Shown: positions 1 through 6,832 of the stretch, in pieces | Layout of the letters: every line of letters starts with the position of its first letter | How positions within the stretch are numbered: the stretch's first letter is position 1 | DNA from: Cytophagaceae bacterium | Lineage (GTDB): Bacteria; Bacteroidota; Bacteroidia; Cytophagales; Spirosomataceae | NCBI GenBank assembly: GCA_947459055.1 | Contig: CANHCG010000022.1 | Span: forward strand, 1 to 11,728 | Reading direction: 5' to 3' | DNA: 11,728 nucleotides | Notes under the pieces: model-generated | What the model was told of the DNA's origin: nothing | Seen by the model: only the letters and a program-made list of their open reading frames with translations | The model's database searches: none | Translations under genes and position numbers: made by a program

Positions 1-486
1 CGGTCCTTGAATCCCTATTCGTCATATGAGGATTTTGAGTTTGATGTACCTGTGGGAACGAAGGGAGATACCTATGATCGTTTTTTAGTGCGTGAGGAGG
101 AGATGTGGCAGAGTTTGCGGATTATACAGCAAGCCTTGGATAATTTACCGGAGGGTCCCTATCATGCGGATGCACCGCATTATTATTTGCCAAAGAAGGA
201 GGATGTATATCATAACATGGAAGCTTTGATTTACCATTTCAAAATTGTGATGGGAGAAATCGATGCGCCGGTGGGTGAAGTATATCATTCGGTGGAGGGT
301 GGTAATGGGGAGTTAGGATTTTATTTGGTTTCGGATGGAGGGCGGACACCGTATCGCTTGAAGTTCCGTAGACCGGGCTATATTTATTACCAAGCATTCC
401 CGGAGATGATTAAGGGATCTTCGTTGTCGGATGCGATTGTGACGATGTCGTCGATGAATGTTATTGCAGGAGAGTTAGATACCTAA
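1..486 (+). CDS. nuoD: NADH-quinone oxidoreductase subunit D (C-terminal part, cut by window start)
   Basis: This is the last 161 codons of the 49-kDa-type subunit of respiratory complex I. NuoD sits in the hydrophilic arm beside NuoB and helps form the quinone-binding cavity. The reading frame is open from base 1 (Arg-Ser-Leu-Asn-Pro-Tyr), so the gene begins outside the window; the TTG at 7 is an internal Leu codon. Recognisable family features are the NPYSSYEDFEFDVPVG stretch at the start, the helix around EEMWQSLRIIQQAL, and the C-terminal segment ending in IAGELDT. That ending corresponds to the usual GE(V/L/C)D-Arg tail of NuoD, except that the last residue here is Thr. The TAA stop is three bases before nuoE. 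The assignment is from family motifs and operon position; the [NiFe]-hydrogenase-like N-terminal part cannot be seen. Confidence 0.95.
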   Translation, partial: RSLNPYSSYEDFEFDVPVGTKGDTYDRFLVREEEMWQSLRIIQQALDNLPEGPYHADAPHYYLPKKEDVYHNMEALIYHFKIVMGEIDAPVGEVYHSVEGGNGELGFYLVSDGGRTPYRLKFRRPGYIYYQAFPEMIKGSSLSDAIVTMSSMNVIAGELDT

Positions 487-489
487 TAC

Positions 490-984
490 ATGGAAGGAAA
501 GAATCAAATCGTATTTCCGGCTGAGACGCTGGAATTAGTTGCTAAAATCATGAAACGCTATCCGGAGGGAAAGCATAAGTCGGCGTTATTGCCCATTTTA
601 CATTTGGCTCAAGCGAAGTGGAGCTGGTGCAGTCCGGAGGTGATGGATTATGTGGCTTCTTTGCTCAACATCAGTCCAGTTGAAGTATACGAAGTGGCTT
701 CATTTTATACAATGTTTCATTTGGAACCGGTGGGAGAGCATGTGATTGAGTATTGTCGGACGGGTCCTTGTTGTTTAATGGGGGGTGTGGAAGTGTATGA
801 TCATTTGAAGAAACGCTTGGGCATTGAGACGGGTGAGACGACGGCGGATGGTAAGTTTACGATTAAAGAAGTGGAGTGTTTGGCTGCTTGTGGATGGGGA
901 CCTGTATTTCAAATTCGGGAGAAGTACCATATGCACTTGACAACAGAGAAGGTGGATCAAATCATTGATGAATTAAGTAAATAA
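490..984 (+). CDS. nuoE: NADH-quinone oxidoreductase subunit E (24 kDa, [2Fe-2S])
   Basis: NuoE is the thioredoxin-fold subunit of the NADH-oxidising module and pairs with NuoF in the cytoplasm. It is 164 residues long, as usual for the family. The four ligands of the N1a [2Fe-2S] cluster are all present: Cys89 and Cys94 in EYCRTGPC (C-x4-C), and Cys130 and Cys134 in ECLAACGWGP (C-x3-C). The N-terminal helical region with QAKWSWCSPEVMDYVA and the SFYTMFHLEPVG segment are also typical. The ATG lies three bases after the nuoD stop and eight bases separate its own stop from nuoF, so translation within one operon mRNA is expected. No clear Shine-Dalgarno sequence precedes it, which is common in Bacteroidota. 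No anomaly was seen. Confidence 0.97.
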   Translation: MEGKNQIVFPAETLELVAKIMKRYPEGKHKSALLPILHLAQAKWSWCSPEVMDYVASLLNISPVEVYEVASFYTMFHLEPVGEHVIEYCRTGPCCLMGGVEVYDHLKKRLGIETGETTADGKFTIKEVECLAACGWGPVFQIREKYHMHLTTEKVDQIIDELSK

Positions 985-991
985 GGCTGGG

Positions 992-2332
992 ATGAAGATA
1001 TTAACCGAACATATAGACGTACCTCAAATTGAAACTCTAGCGGTTTACAAAAAGAATGGGGGCTACAAGGCGGTCGAGAAAGCCTTGAAGAAAATGACAC
1101 CGGATGAGGTGACAGAGGAGGTGAAGAAGTCAGGTTTACGCGGTCGTGGGGGTGCAGGTTTTCCGATGGGGATGAAGTGGTCCTTTTTGGCGAAGCCGGA
1201 AGGTGTGCCTCGTTATTTAGTATGTAATGCGGATGAATCGGAACCGGGAACGTTTAAGGATCATTATTTGATGTGGAAATCACCGCACACCTTGATTGAG
1301 GGGATGATTGTTTCGAGTTATGCCTTGGGTGCAAATACTTCGTATATCTATGTGCGTGGGGAGTTGATGTATGTTATTAGCATTTTGGAAAAGGCGATTC
1401 AGGAGGCTTATGACCAAGGATTATTAGGAAAAAATATTTTGGGATCTGGATATGATTTGGATCTGTTTGTCCAACCGGGTGGTGGGGCGTATATCTGTGG
1501 GGAGGAAACGGCTCTATTGGAATCTTTAGAAGGAAAACGCGGAAATCCGCGTAATAAACCACCTTTCCCTGCGGTGAAGGGGGTTTGGCAATGTCCTACG
1601 GTGGTAAATAATGTGGAATCCATAGCGGCAACTTCTTGGATTGTGAATAATGGCGGAGATGCCTATGCGGCGATTGGCGTTGGAAGAAGTACGGGAACGA
1701 AATTGATTTCGGCTTCTGGACATATTAAGAAACCGGGTGTTTATGAGATTCCATTGGGAATAACTGTGGAGGAATTTATTTATTCAGATGAATGGTGTGG
1801 CGGAATTCGGGATGGACATAAGTTGAAGGCCGTAGTAGCTGGAGGAAGTTCGGTGCCTATTTTACCGGCGGATATGATTTTGACGACGGCGACGGGTGAA
1901 AAGCGGTTGATGACCTATGAATCTTTATCCGATGGTGGATTTGTTTCGGGAACTATGTTAGGTTCGGGTGGATTTATTGTGATGGATGAGACGACGTGTA
2001 TTGTTCACAATACTTTGACTTTTGCGCGTTTTTATCATCATGAGTCTTGTGGCCAGTGTTCGCCTTGTCGGGAAGGAACGGGTTGGATGGACAAAGTAAT
2101 TCATCGGATTGAGCATGGCAAGGGACGCAGAGAAGATATTGATTTATTGGTGGATGTGGCGAAGAAAATAGAGGGAAATACGATTTGTCCTTTGGGTGAT
2201 GCGGCGGCATGGCCAGTGGCTGCTGCGATTCGTCATTTTAGAGATGAGTTTGAGTGGCATATTGAACATCCGGAATTAGCGACGAAAGAAGGGGCGGTTT
2301 ATATGCGTCCAGGCGCTAGTTGGGCTCAATAA
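992..2332 (+). CDS. nuoF: NADH-quinone oxidoreductase subunit F (51 kDa, FMN and [4Fe-4S])
   Basis: NuoF binds NADH and FMN and is the electron entry point of complex I. The 446-residue length fits the family. In order, the protein shows the glycine-rich nucleotide motif GLRGRGGAGFPMGMKW (residues 48-63), the FMN-site stretch YLVCNADESEPGTFKDH (75-91), GGGAYICGEETALLESLEG (163-181) and NPRNKPPFPA (185-194). The N3 [4Fe-4S] ligands follow as Cys353, Cys356 and Cys359 (CGQCSPC), with Cys399 in NTICPLGDAAAWP. AAGG lies about five bases before the ATG and may act as a weak ribosome binding site. The gene ends nine bases before a glycosyltransferase gene rather than directly before nuoG, which is the unusual point of this operon. 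The NuoF sequence itself looks intact and active. Confidence 0.97.
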   Translation: MKILTEHIDVPQIETLAVYKKNGGYKAVEKALKKMTPDEVTEEVKKSGLRGRGGAGFPMGMKWSFLAKPEGVPRYLVCNADESEPGTFKDHYLMWKSPHTLIEGMIVSSYALGANTSYIYVRGELMYVISILEKAIQEAYDQGLLGKNILGSGYDLDLFVQPGGGAYICGEETALLESLEGKRGNPRNKPPFPAVKGVWQCPTVVNNVESIAATSWIVNNGGDAYAAIGVGRSTGTKLISASGHIKKPGVYEIPLGITVEEFIYSDEWCGGIRDGHKLKAVVAGGSSVPILPADMILTTATGEKRLMTYESLSDGGFVSGTMLGSGGFIVMDETTCIVHNTLTFARFYHHESCGQCSPCREGTGWMDKVIHRIEHGKGRREDIDLLVDVAKKIEGNTICPLGDAAAWPVAAAIRHFRDEFEWHIEHPELATKEGAVYMRPGASWAQ

Positions 2333-2341
2333 GAAATAAAG

Positions 2342-3493
2342 ATGGCGGCCAAAATTCTGTTTGTCGGGCATGATGCCAATCGCGCGGGGGCACAGTTGGT
2401 GCTCTTGCATTGGTTGAAAGCGGAGGCGTCGCAGGGTAGAAAGGCCTATTTATTGCTCGAGAAGGGTGGGGATTTATTAAGCCAATACGAGCGCTATGCG
2501 CGAGTATGGGTGTGGCGGAGGGGGCCGGGCAATATGGAAAAGATTTATAAAAAAATACCATTCTTCAAACGTGAAGAAAGGATGGACCGGGAACCGAATC
2601 GACCTGAAATAGCGGAAATGTTGCGTGATTTCAGACGTGAAAAGTTTGGTTTGATTTTGGGAAATACGGTGGCTTCTTTGGCATTATTGCAGGAATTACA
2701 AGCTTTGCGGGTACCATTTGGTAGCTATGTGCATGAATTGAGTTTTTCGTTGTCGATGTATGCCTCAGAGAAGGATATGGTATTTTTGGCCACGAAGGTT
2801 TCTAAGGTGTTTGGGGTTTCTGAGCAGGTAAATCGCTTATTGGCCGGCAAATTCCAGGTTCCTTCGGAGCGCTTGTTTTTATTGCCTCCCATTGCGGAGT
2901 TAAGTAAGATGAAGGGTGCCAAGACGGGTTTGGTGAAGGAGCAATTAGGGATTCCTGCAGGGGCTAAGTTGGTTTTAGGCTGTGGAATGGCTGAGTGGCG
3001 AAAGGGAACGGATATTTTTATTCGAGTGGCTAGGCAGGTAATTCGGTATTTACCGGATGTGCATTTTGTCTGGTTGGGCGTCGGTGATAATGTCTTTTCG
3101 GCGGAATTGCAGGCGGAAAAAGAGGGTTGGGATGAGAGTGGTCGTTTGCATTTGGTTCCGAATAAAATGGATTCAAAACCTTATTTTGAGGCGATGGATG
3201 TGTTTTTCTTGTCTTCTAGAGAGGATCCATTTCCGCTCGTGATGTTAGAGGCGGCTTTTCAAGGAAAGCCGATTGTAGGATTTAAGGGAAGTGGAGGGGT
3301 GAATGATTTTTTGAAGGAATTCCCCGATTTGTTGGTTGGGTATTTAGAGGAAGAAGAGGCGAAAGAAAGTATAATAAATTGGTTGAAAAAAGATACCGAG
3401 GTGTTAAATACCTTGGGTGAAAAATTAAAAAATAGTGCCATGAATTATTCGTCTGAGCGTTTTATGACGCGGTGGAACGAAATGGACATATAA
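2342..3493 (+). CDS. GT-B fold, family-4-like glycosyltransferase inside the nuo operon
   Basis: This is a 383-residue protein with the architecture of retaining GT-B enzymes, which move a sugar from a nucleotide-sugar donor to a lipid, glycan or other acceptor in the cytoplasm. The N-terminal Rossmann half starts MAAKILFVGHDANRAGAQLV and carries a VHE motif (His131-Glu132). The C-terminal donor-binding half has the GCGMAEWRKGTDIFI segment with Arg220-Lys221. It also has SSREDPFPLVMLEA, where Asp295 and Glu303 occupy the EX7E positions; Asp in the first place is common in this group. Residues 59-98 form a basic, possibly membrane-facing segment. There is no signal peptide or transmembrane helix. 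It lies nine bases after nuoF and eleven before nuoG, on the same strand, so it is presumably co-transcribed with complex I. Donor and acceptor cannot be told from sequence. Cell-envelope or exopolysaccharide synthesis is the default guess; a role linked to complex I is speculation. Confidence 0.88.
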   Translation: MAAKILFVGHDANRAGAQLVLLHWLKAEASQGRKAYLLLEKGGDLLSQYERYARVWVWRRGPGNMEKIYKKIPFFKREERMDREPNRPEIAEMLRDFRREKFGLILGNTVASLALLQELQALRVPFGSYVHELSFSLSMYASEKDMVFLATKVSKVFGVSEQVNRLLAGKFQVPSERLFLLPPIAELSKMKGAKTGLVKEQLGIPAGAKLVLGCGMAEWRKGTDIFIRVARQVIRYLPDVHFVWLGVGDNVFSAELQAEKEGWDESGRLHLVPNKMDSKPYFEAMDVFFLSSREDPFPLVMLEAAFQGKPIVGFKGSGGVNDFLKEFPDLLVGYLEEEEAKESIINWLKKDTEVLNTLGEKLKNSAMNYSSERFMTRWNEMDI

Positions 3494-3504
3494 ATGTTTG
3501 AGAC

Positions 3505-4530
3505 ATGAAAGTAACGATTGACAACATCACGGTAGAGGTTGAACCAGGCACCACGATTATGCAAGCCGCACGTCAGATCGGTCCGGAAATAGCTCCGCCG
3601 GCGATGTGTTATTATGAGCCTTTGAAGGGTTCGGGTGGTAAATGTCGGGCCTGTTTGGTGAAAGTGACGCAGGGATCTGAGAAGGATCCTCGGCCAATGC
3701 CCAAATTAGTTCCGGCCTGTATCACAGCGGTTCAAGAGGGCATGGTGGTGGAAAACACGGTGAATGAATCGGTGTTGGAAACGCGGAAAGGTATAGTGGA
3801 GTTTTTGTTGTTAAATCATCCGTTGGATTGTCCGGTGTGTGACCAAGCGGGCGAATGTCATTTGCAAGATTTTTCGTTTGAACATGGGGTTTCTACCACT
3901 CGTACGGCGGAGGAGCGAAATACGTTTGAGCCGACGGATTTGGGACCGAATATTCAGTTGCACATGAATCGCTGTGTATTATGCTACCGTTGTGTCTATA
4001 CGGCGGATCAAATCACGGATGGTCGGGTACATGGAGTCATGTATCGCGGGGATCATGCGGAAATTAGTACGTACATCGAAAAGGCGATTGATAATGATTT
4101 TTCAGGGAATGTGATTGATGTGTGTCCGGTGGGTGCCTTGACGGATAAGACTTATCGATTCAAAAGCCGTGTATGGTTCTCAAAGCCTGTGGAGGCGCAT
4201 TGTTCTTGCGAAAAATGTACAGGAAATGTGACCTTGTGGTATAAGGGTGATGAGGTAATTCGGGTGACGGGTCGTAAAAATGAGTGGGGTGAGGTAATGG
4301 AATTTATATGCAACACGTGTCGATTTGATCGCAAGAAAACGTCGGATTGGGTGATTGAGGGGCCTACGAAGGTAGCTCGCCATTCTGTAATTTCGGCGAA
4401 TAAATATGGGGCTAATTTAATTAAGCCAGCCTTCCCGATTGCACAAGCGGCTCGGGATTATAAGTTGATCGATGATGACCGTGACCGTAGTTTTTTACAT
4501 GAACCTGCGAAAATAGAAGCTAAAAAATAA
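3505..4530 (+). CDS. nuoG: NADH-quinone oxidoreductase subunit G, short form without molybdopterin domain
   Basis: NuoG carries electrons from NuoF through the Fe-S chain. The N-terminal ferredoxin domain has [2Fe-2S] ligands Cys35, Cys47, Cys50 and Cys72. The His-Cys domain has His105, Cys109, Cys112 and Cys118 (HPLDCPVCDQAGEC). The next [4Fe-4S] set is Cys157, Cys160, Cys163 and Cys207 (RCVLCYRC, then DVCPVGAL). After this comes a remnant of the fourth Fe-S region seen in long NuoG proteins: Cys233, Cys235 and Cys238, then Cys269 and Cys272 (FICNTCRFD), in a spacing different from the classical C-x2-C-x3-C. The protein ends at residue 341, whereas the E. coli subunit is about 900 residues. 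The missing part is the molybdopterin-like domain. nuoH follows after one base, so this is a genuine short gene, not a frameshift product. From memory, short NuoG is common in Bacteroidota. Confidence 0.94.
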   Translation: MKVTIDNITVEVEPGTTIMQAARQIGPEIAPPAMCYYEPLKGSGGKCRACLVKVTQGSEKDPRPMPKLVPACITAVQEGMVVENTVNESVLETRKGIVEFLLLNHPLDCPVCDQAGECHLQDFSFEHGVSTTRTAEERNTFEPTDLGPNIQLHMNRCVLCYRCVYTADQITDGRVHGVMYRGDHAEISTYIEKAIDNDFSGNVIDVCPVGALTDKTYRFKSRVWFSKPVEAHCSCEKCTGNVTLWYKGDEVIRVTGRKNEWGEVMEFICNTCRFDRKKTSDWVIEGPTKVARHSVISANKYGANLIKPAFPIAQAARDYKLIDDDRDRSFLHEPAKIEAKK

Positions 4531-4531
4531 G

Positions 4532-5656
4532 ATGAATTTACTAACAGACATATTTCTTGCCAAAGCCGCCTTCATCGGTGTCGTATTTGCGATTACTTTG
4601 GGGATTGCGGCCTATTCCACCTATTTTGAACGGAAGATTGCTGCCTTCATGCAGGATCGAATTGGTCCGGACCGTGCGGGTCCTTTTGGCATTTTGCAGC
4701 CTTTGGCGGATGCAGTTAAAATGTTCATGAAAGAGGATTTTATTCCGGCGAATTCGAATAAGTGGTTATTTATCGCGGGACCTTGTTTGTCTATGTTGAC
4801 GGCTTTAATGACTTCGGCAGTTGTACCTTTCGGGGATACGGTGACGGTGGGGGGTGTGACCTTTGATTTGCAGGGAATCGATGTGAATATTGGGATTTTA
4901 TGGGTGTTCGGGATTGTTTCCTTGGGAGTTTATGGGATTTTGATTGGGGGTTGGGCGTCGAACAACAAGTATTCCTTGTTAGGTGCGATTCGTGCCGCTT
5001 CGCAAAATATTTCCTATGAATTAGCCATGGGATTAGCGATTATTGCGATTTTGTTGTTTACAGGAAGTTTGTCTACGAAGGCGATTGTGGAAGGCCAACA
5101 AAATGGGCATTGGAATATTTTTTATCAACCCCTTGGCTTTTTAATCTTCATCATCTGTGCATTTGCTGAATGTAATCGGACACCATTTGATTTACCTGAA
5201 TGTGAGACAGAATTGATTGGTGGATACCATACCGAATACTCCTCGATGAAATTAGGATTCTATTTATTCGCCGAATACATCAATATGTTTATTTCCGGTG
5301 CGGTGATGGCGACCTTGTATTTTGGTGGTTATGATTATCCGGGTGTGGATTTTGTGACGGCGCAATTTGGAAGTACGGTAGCAGGATTTGTGGGGATGGG
5401 CGCTTTGATCGGGAAGGCATTGATTTTTGTATTTATCTTCATGTGGGTGCGGTGGACATTGCCTCGGTTCCGCTATGACCAATTGATGGGTTTAGGCTGG
5501 GCTGGTTTGATTCCTTTGTCGATGTACAATGTGGTGGTGACTGCATTTGGGATCCTCATTGAGAAGCCGTTTACGGTAGGAATAGCAGGTTTTGTGTTGT
5601 TGTTAGTGGGCTTAGTGGTATACGATCAATTATTTGTTAAGAAAAAAATAGCGTAA
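4532..5656 (+). CDS. nuoH: NADH-quinone oxidoreductase subunit H (membrane, quinone-site subunit)
   Basis: NuoH is the membrane subunit that joins the hydrophilic arm to the proton-pumping arm and lines the quinone access channel. It has 374 residues and about eight to nine hydrophobic helices, for example near 10-30, 78-99, 121-140, 163-182, 197-213, 243-266, 290-306 and 347-365. The diagnostic first-loop sequence is present (ERKIAAFMQDRIGPDRAGP, residues 33-51), followed by LQPLADAVKMFMKED. The second loop reads AECNRTPFDLPECETELIGG and then YHTEYSSMK (212-240). The third loop is RWTLPRFRYDQLM (307-319). In the second loop many homologues read LPEGE(S/A)EL, and Cys224 replaces that Gly here, which I take as lineage variation. 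The ATG follows the nuoG stop after a single base, implying coupled translation. No sign of damage. Confidence 0.97.
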   Translation: MNLLTDIFLAKAAFIGVVFAITLGIAAYSTYFERKIAAFMQDRIGPDRAGPFGILQPLADAVKMFMKEDFIPANSNKWLFIAGPCLSMLTALMTSAVVPFGDTVTVGGVTFDLQGIDVNIGILWVFGIVSLGVYGILIGGWASNNKYSLLGAIRAASQNISYELAMGLAIIAILLFTGSLSTKAIVEGQQNGHWNIFYQPLGFLIFIICAFAECNRTPFDLPECETELIGGYHTEYSSMKLGFYLFAEYINMFISGAVMATLYFGGYDYPGVDFVTAQFGSTVAGFVGMGALIGKALIFVFIFMWVRWTLPRFRYDQLMGLGWAGLIPLSMYNVVVTAFGILIEKPFTVGIAGFVLLLVGLVVYDQLFVKKKIA

Positions 5657-5660
5657 GGAT

Positions 5661-6179
5661 ATGCAATTAAGTAATCGAAAAAAGGTAATGGAACAGGGTG
5701 AAATGACCCTGGCGGAGCGTATGTACCTTCCGGCGATCGTCGGTGGCATGGCGACGACCTTAAAGCACTTTTTCTCCAAGCCGGTCACGATTCGGTATCC
5801 GGAGCAACAACGGTATTTGGGTCCTATTTTCCGTGGACATCATATTTTAAAGAAAGATTCTGAAGGTGCGGAACGTTGTACTGCTTGTGGTTTATGCGCG
5901 GTGGCTTGTCCAGCGGAGGCTATTTCCATGGTGGCAGAAGAGCGGAAACCGGGTGAAGAAAAATTATATCGGGAAGAGAAATATGCCAAAGTATATGAGA
6001 TCAATATGCTTCGTTGTATTTTCTGTGGCTTATGCGAAGAGGCTTGCCCGAAAGAGGCGATTTTCTTGCGTCATGATCAAATGGTTCCGGTATTTAGTAG
6101 TCGAGACGAAGTGATTTACGGGAAGGATAAATTAGTTGAACAAATGGACCAACGCTACTTGCGGGATGGTTGGAAATAA
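5661..6179 (+). CDS. nuoI: NADH-quinone oxidoreductase subunit I (TYKY, two [4Fe-4S])
   Basis: NuoI is the 8Fe ferredoxin-like subunit that passes electrons through clusters N6a and N6b towards NuoB and quinone. It has 172 residues. Both cluster motifs are complete: Cys73, Cys76, Cys79 and Cys83 (CTACGLCAVACP), and Cys119, Cys122, Cys125 and Cys129 (CIFCGLCEEACP). The last Cys of each set serves the opposite cluster, as in all 2x[4Fe-4S] ferredoxins. The N-terminal stretch through KPVTIRYPEQQRYLGP and FRGHHIL is typical of membrane-associated NuoI. The chosen ATG lies four bases after the nuoH stop with AAGG just before it. Further in-frame ATG codons (Met10, Met15, Met21) could also serve as starts, so the first 20 residues are less certain. 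Confidence 0.96.
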   Translation: MQLSNRKKVMEQGEMTLAERMYLPAIVGGMATTLKHFFSKPVTIRYPEQQRYLGPIFRGHHILKKDSEGAERCTACGLCAVACPAEAISMVAEERKPGEEKLYREEKYAKVYEINMLRCIFCGLCEEACPKEAIFLRHDQMVPVFSSRDEVIYGKDKLVEQMDQRYLRDGWK

Positions 6180-6187
6180 ATAAGTAT

Positions 6188-6703
6188 ATGGAAATTTCGT
6201 CGATTTGGTATTTTCTTTCTGGATTAACCTTGCTTAGCGCCTTGATGGTTGTCTTCGCTCGAAATCCGATTCACAGTGTCTTGTATTTGGTCTTTACATT
6301 TTTCTGTATTTCAGGGCATTATGTGTTATTAAACGCACAGTTTTTGATGGCGGTGAATATCATCGTGTATGCGGGGGCCATTATGGTGTTGTTTTTGTTT
6401 GTGATTATGATGTTGGATTTAAAACGAAACCAACCGGAATCCAAGAGTTCGTTGACCAAGTTAGCCGGTTCCATCGTAGCCGGATCTTTGTTAGTGATTA
6501 TCATCGCCTTGGTACGTCAAAACAATTTGCCAGCACCGAGCGAGTCGACTTTCGTGGCTAAAACCGGTATGGTAGAGAATTTGGGCCAATTATTATACAC
6601 CGAGTATTTATTGCCATTCGAATTAATATCGATTTTATTTTTCGTAGCGATGGTAGGTGCCGTGATGTTAGGTAAGCGCGAGGCAGGGGAACGAAATTTT
6701 TAA
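6188..6703 (+). CDS. nuoJ: NADH-quinone oxidoreductase subunit J (membrane)
   Basis: NuoJ is a small membrane subunit of the proton-translocating arm, next to NuoK and NuoH. The 171-residue protein has about five hydrophobic helices (near 5-23, 29-49, 54-76, 92-109 and 141-162). The conserved third helix reads NIIVYAGAIMVLFLFVIMML; in the family it contains the pi-bulge implicated in coupling quinone chemistry to proton movement. I place the start at the ATG at 6188, eight bases after the nuoI stop. The frame is open upstream to a TTG at 6170, but that would overlap nuoI and add only MEINKY before the natural Met. nuoK, which normally follows immediately, is not present. Instead a palindrome and a strong hairpin follow, so this gene ends the operon here. 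Confidence 0.94.
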   Translation: MEISSIWYFLSGLTLLSALMVVFARNPIHSVLYLVFTFFCISGHYVLLNAQFLMAVNIIVYAGAIMVLFLFVIMMLDLKRNQPESKSSLTKLAGSIVAGSLLVIIIALVRQNNLPAPSESTFVAKTGMVENLGQLLYTEYLLPFELISILFFVAMVGAVMLGKREAGERNF

Positions 6704-6713
6704 TGTTATTTTA

Positions 6714-6725
6714 GCTCCATGGAGC
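6714..6725. repeat. 12-bp perfect palindrome after nuoJ
   Basis: GCTCCATGGAGC lies ten bases after the nuoJ stop. It is flanked by T-rich sequence on the left (TTATTTTA) and A-rich sequence on the right (CGAAAAAATAA), so the arms can extend imperfectly. In RNA it could form a short stem with a CATG loop just before the main terminator. It could be an auxiliary part of a two-hairpin terminator, an mRNA 3'-end stabiliser, or a binding site for a dimeric protein. The sequence alone does not decide between these. Confidence 0.45.
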
Positions 6726-6734
6726 CGAAAAAAT

Positions 6735-6766
6735 AAAAGGGATTCTGTCAACAGAATCCCTTTTTG
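6735..6766. terminator. Strong, probably bidirectional rho-independent terminator
   Basis: The arms AAAAGGGATTCTG (6735-6747) and CAGAATCCCTTTT (6752-6764) are perfectly complementary over 13 base pairs around a TCAA loop. On the + strand the right arm runs into a T tract (TTTTTGTTTTTG), giving termination after nuoJ. On the - strand the complementary arm is followed by TTTTATTTTTT, so the same hairpin can end the convergent transcript from 6833-7576. This marks the end of the complex I transcript after nuoJ. Confidence 0.88.
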
Positions 6767-6832
6767 TTTTTGAATAGATCAATTTCAGCAGATAAATAGA
6801 ATATGTTTGGAGTGATGTTTCTTAGGAACAAC

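Noticed and set aside
7..486. TTG at 7 as the start of a separate 159-residue gene
   Set aside because: The frame is open to base 1 and the peptide is the C-terminal part of NuoD, so this is an internal Leu codon of a gene cut by the window.
2333..3504. Mobile-element origin for the glycosyltransferase gene
   Set aside because: No transposase, terminal inverted repeats, target duplication or attachment site is visible at either junction, and codon use looks similar to its neighbours by eye.
4530..4700. nuoG as a frameshifted remnant of a long NuoG gene
   Set aside because: nuoH begins one base after the stop, and no molybdopterin-domain coding sequence follows in any frame.
6170..6187. TTG start for nuoJ overlapping nuoI
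   Set aside because: The ATG at 6188 gives the natural NuoJ N-terminus and avoids a rare start codon; the extra six residues have no family support.
6802..6809. TATGTTTG as a + strand promoter giving antisense RNA to the barrel gene
   Set aside because: It matches TAnnTTTG but has no well-spaced -33 element, and such matches are expected a few times by chance in a window of this size.
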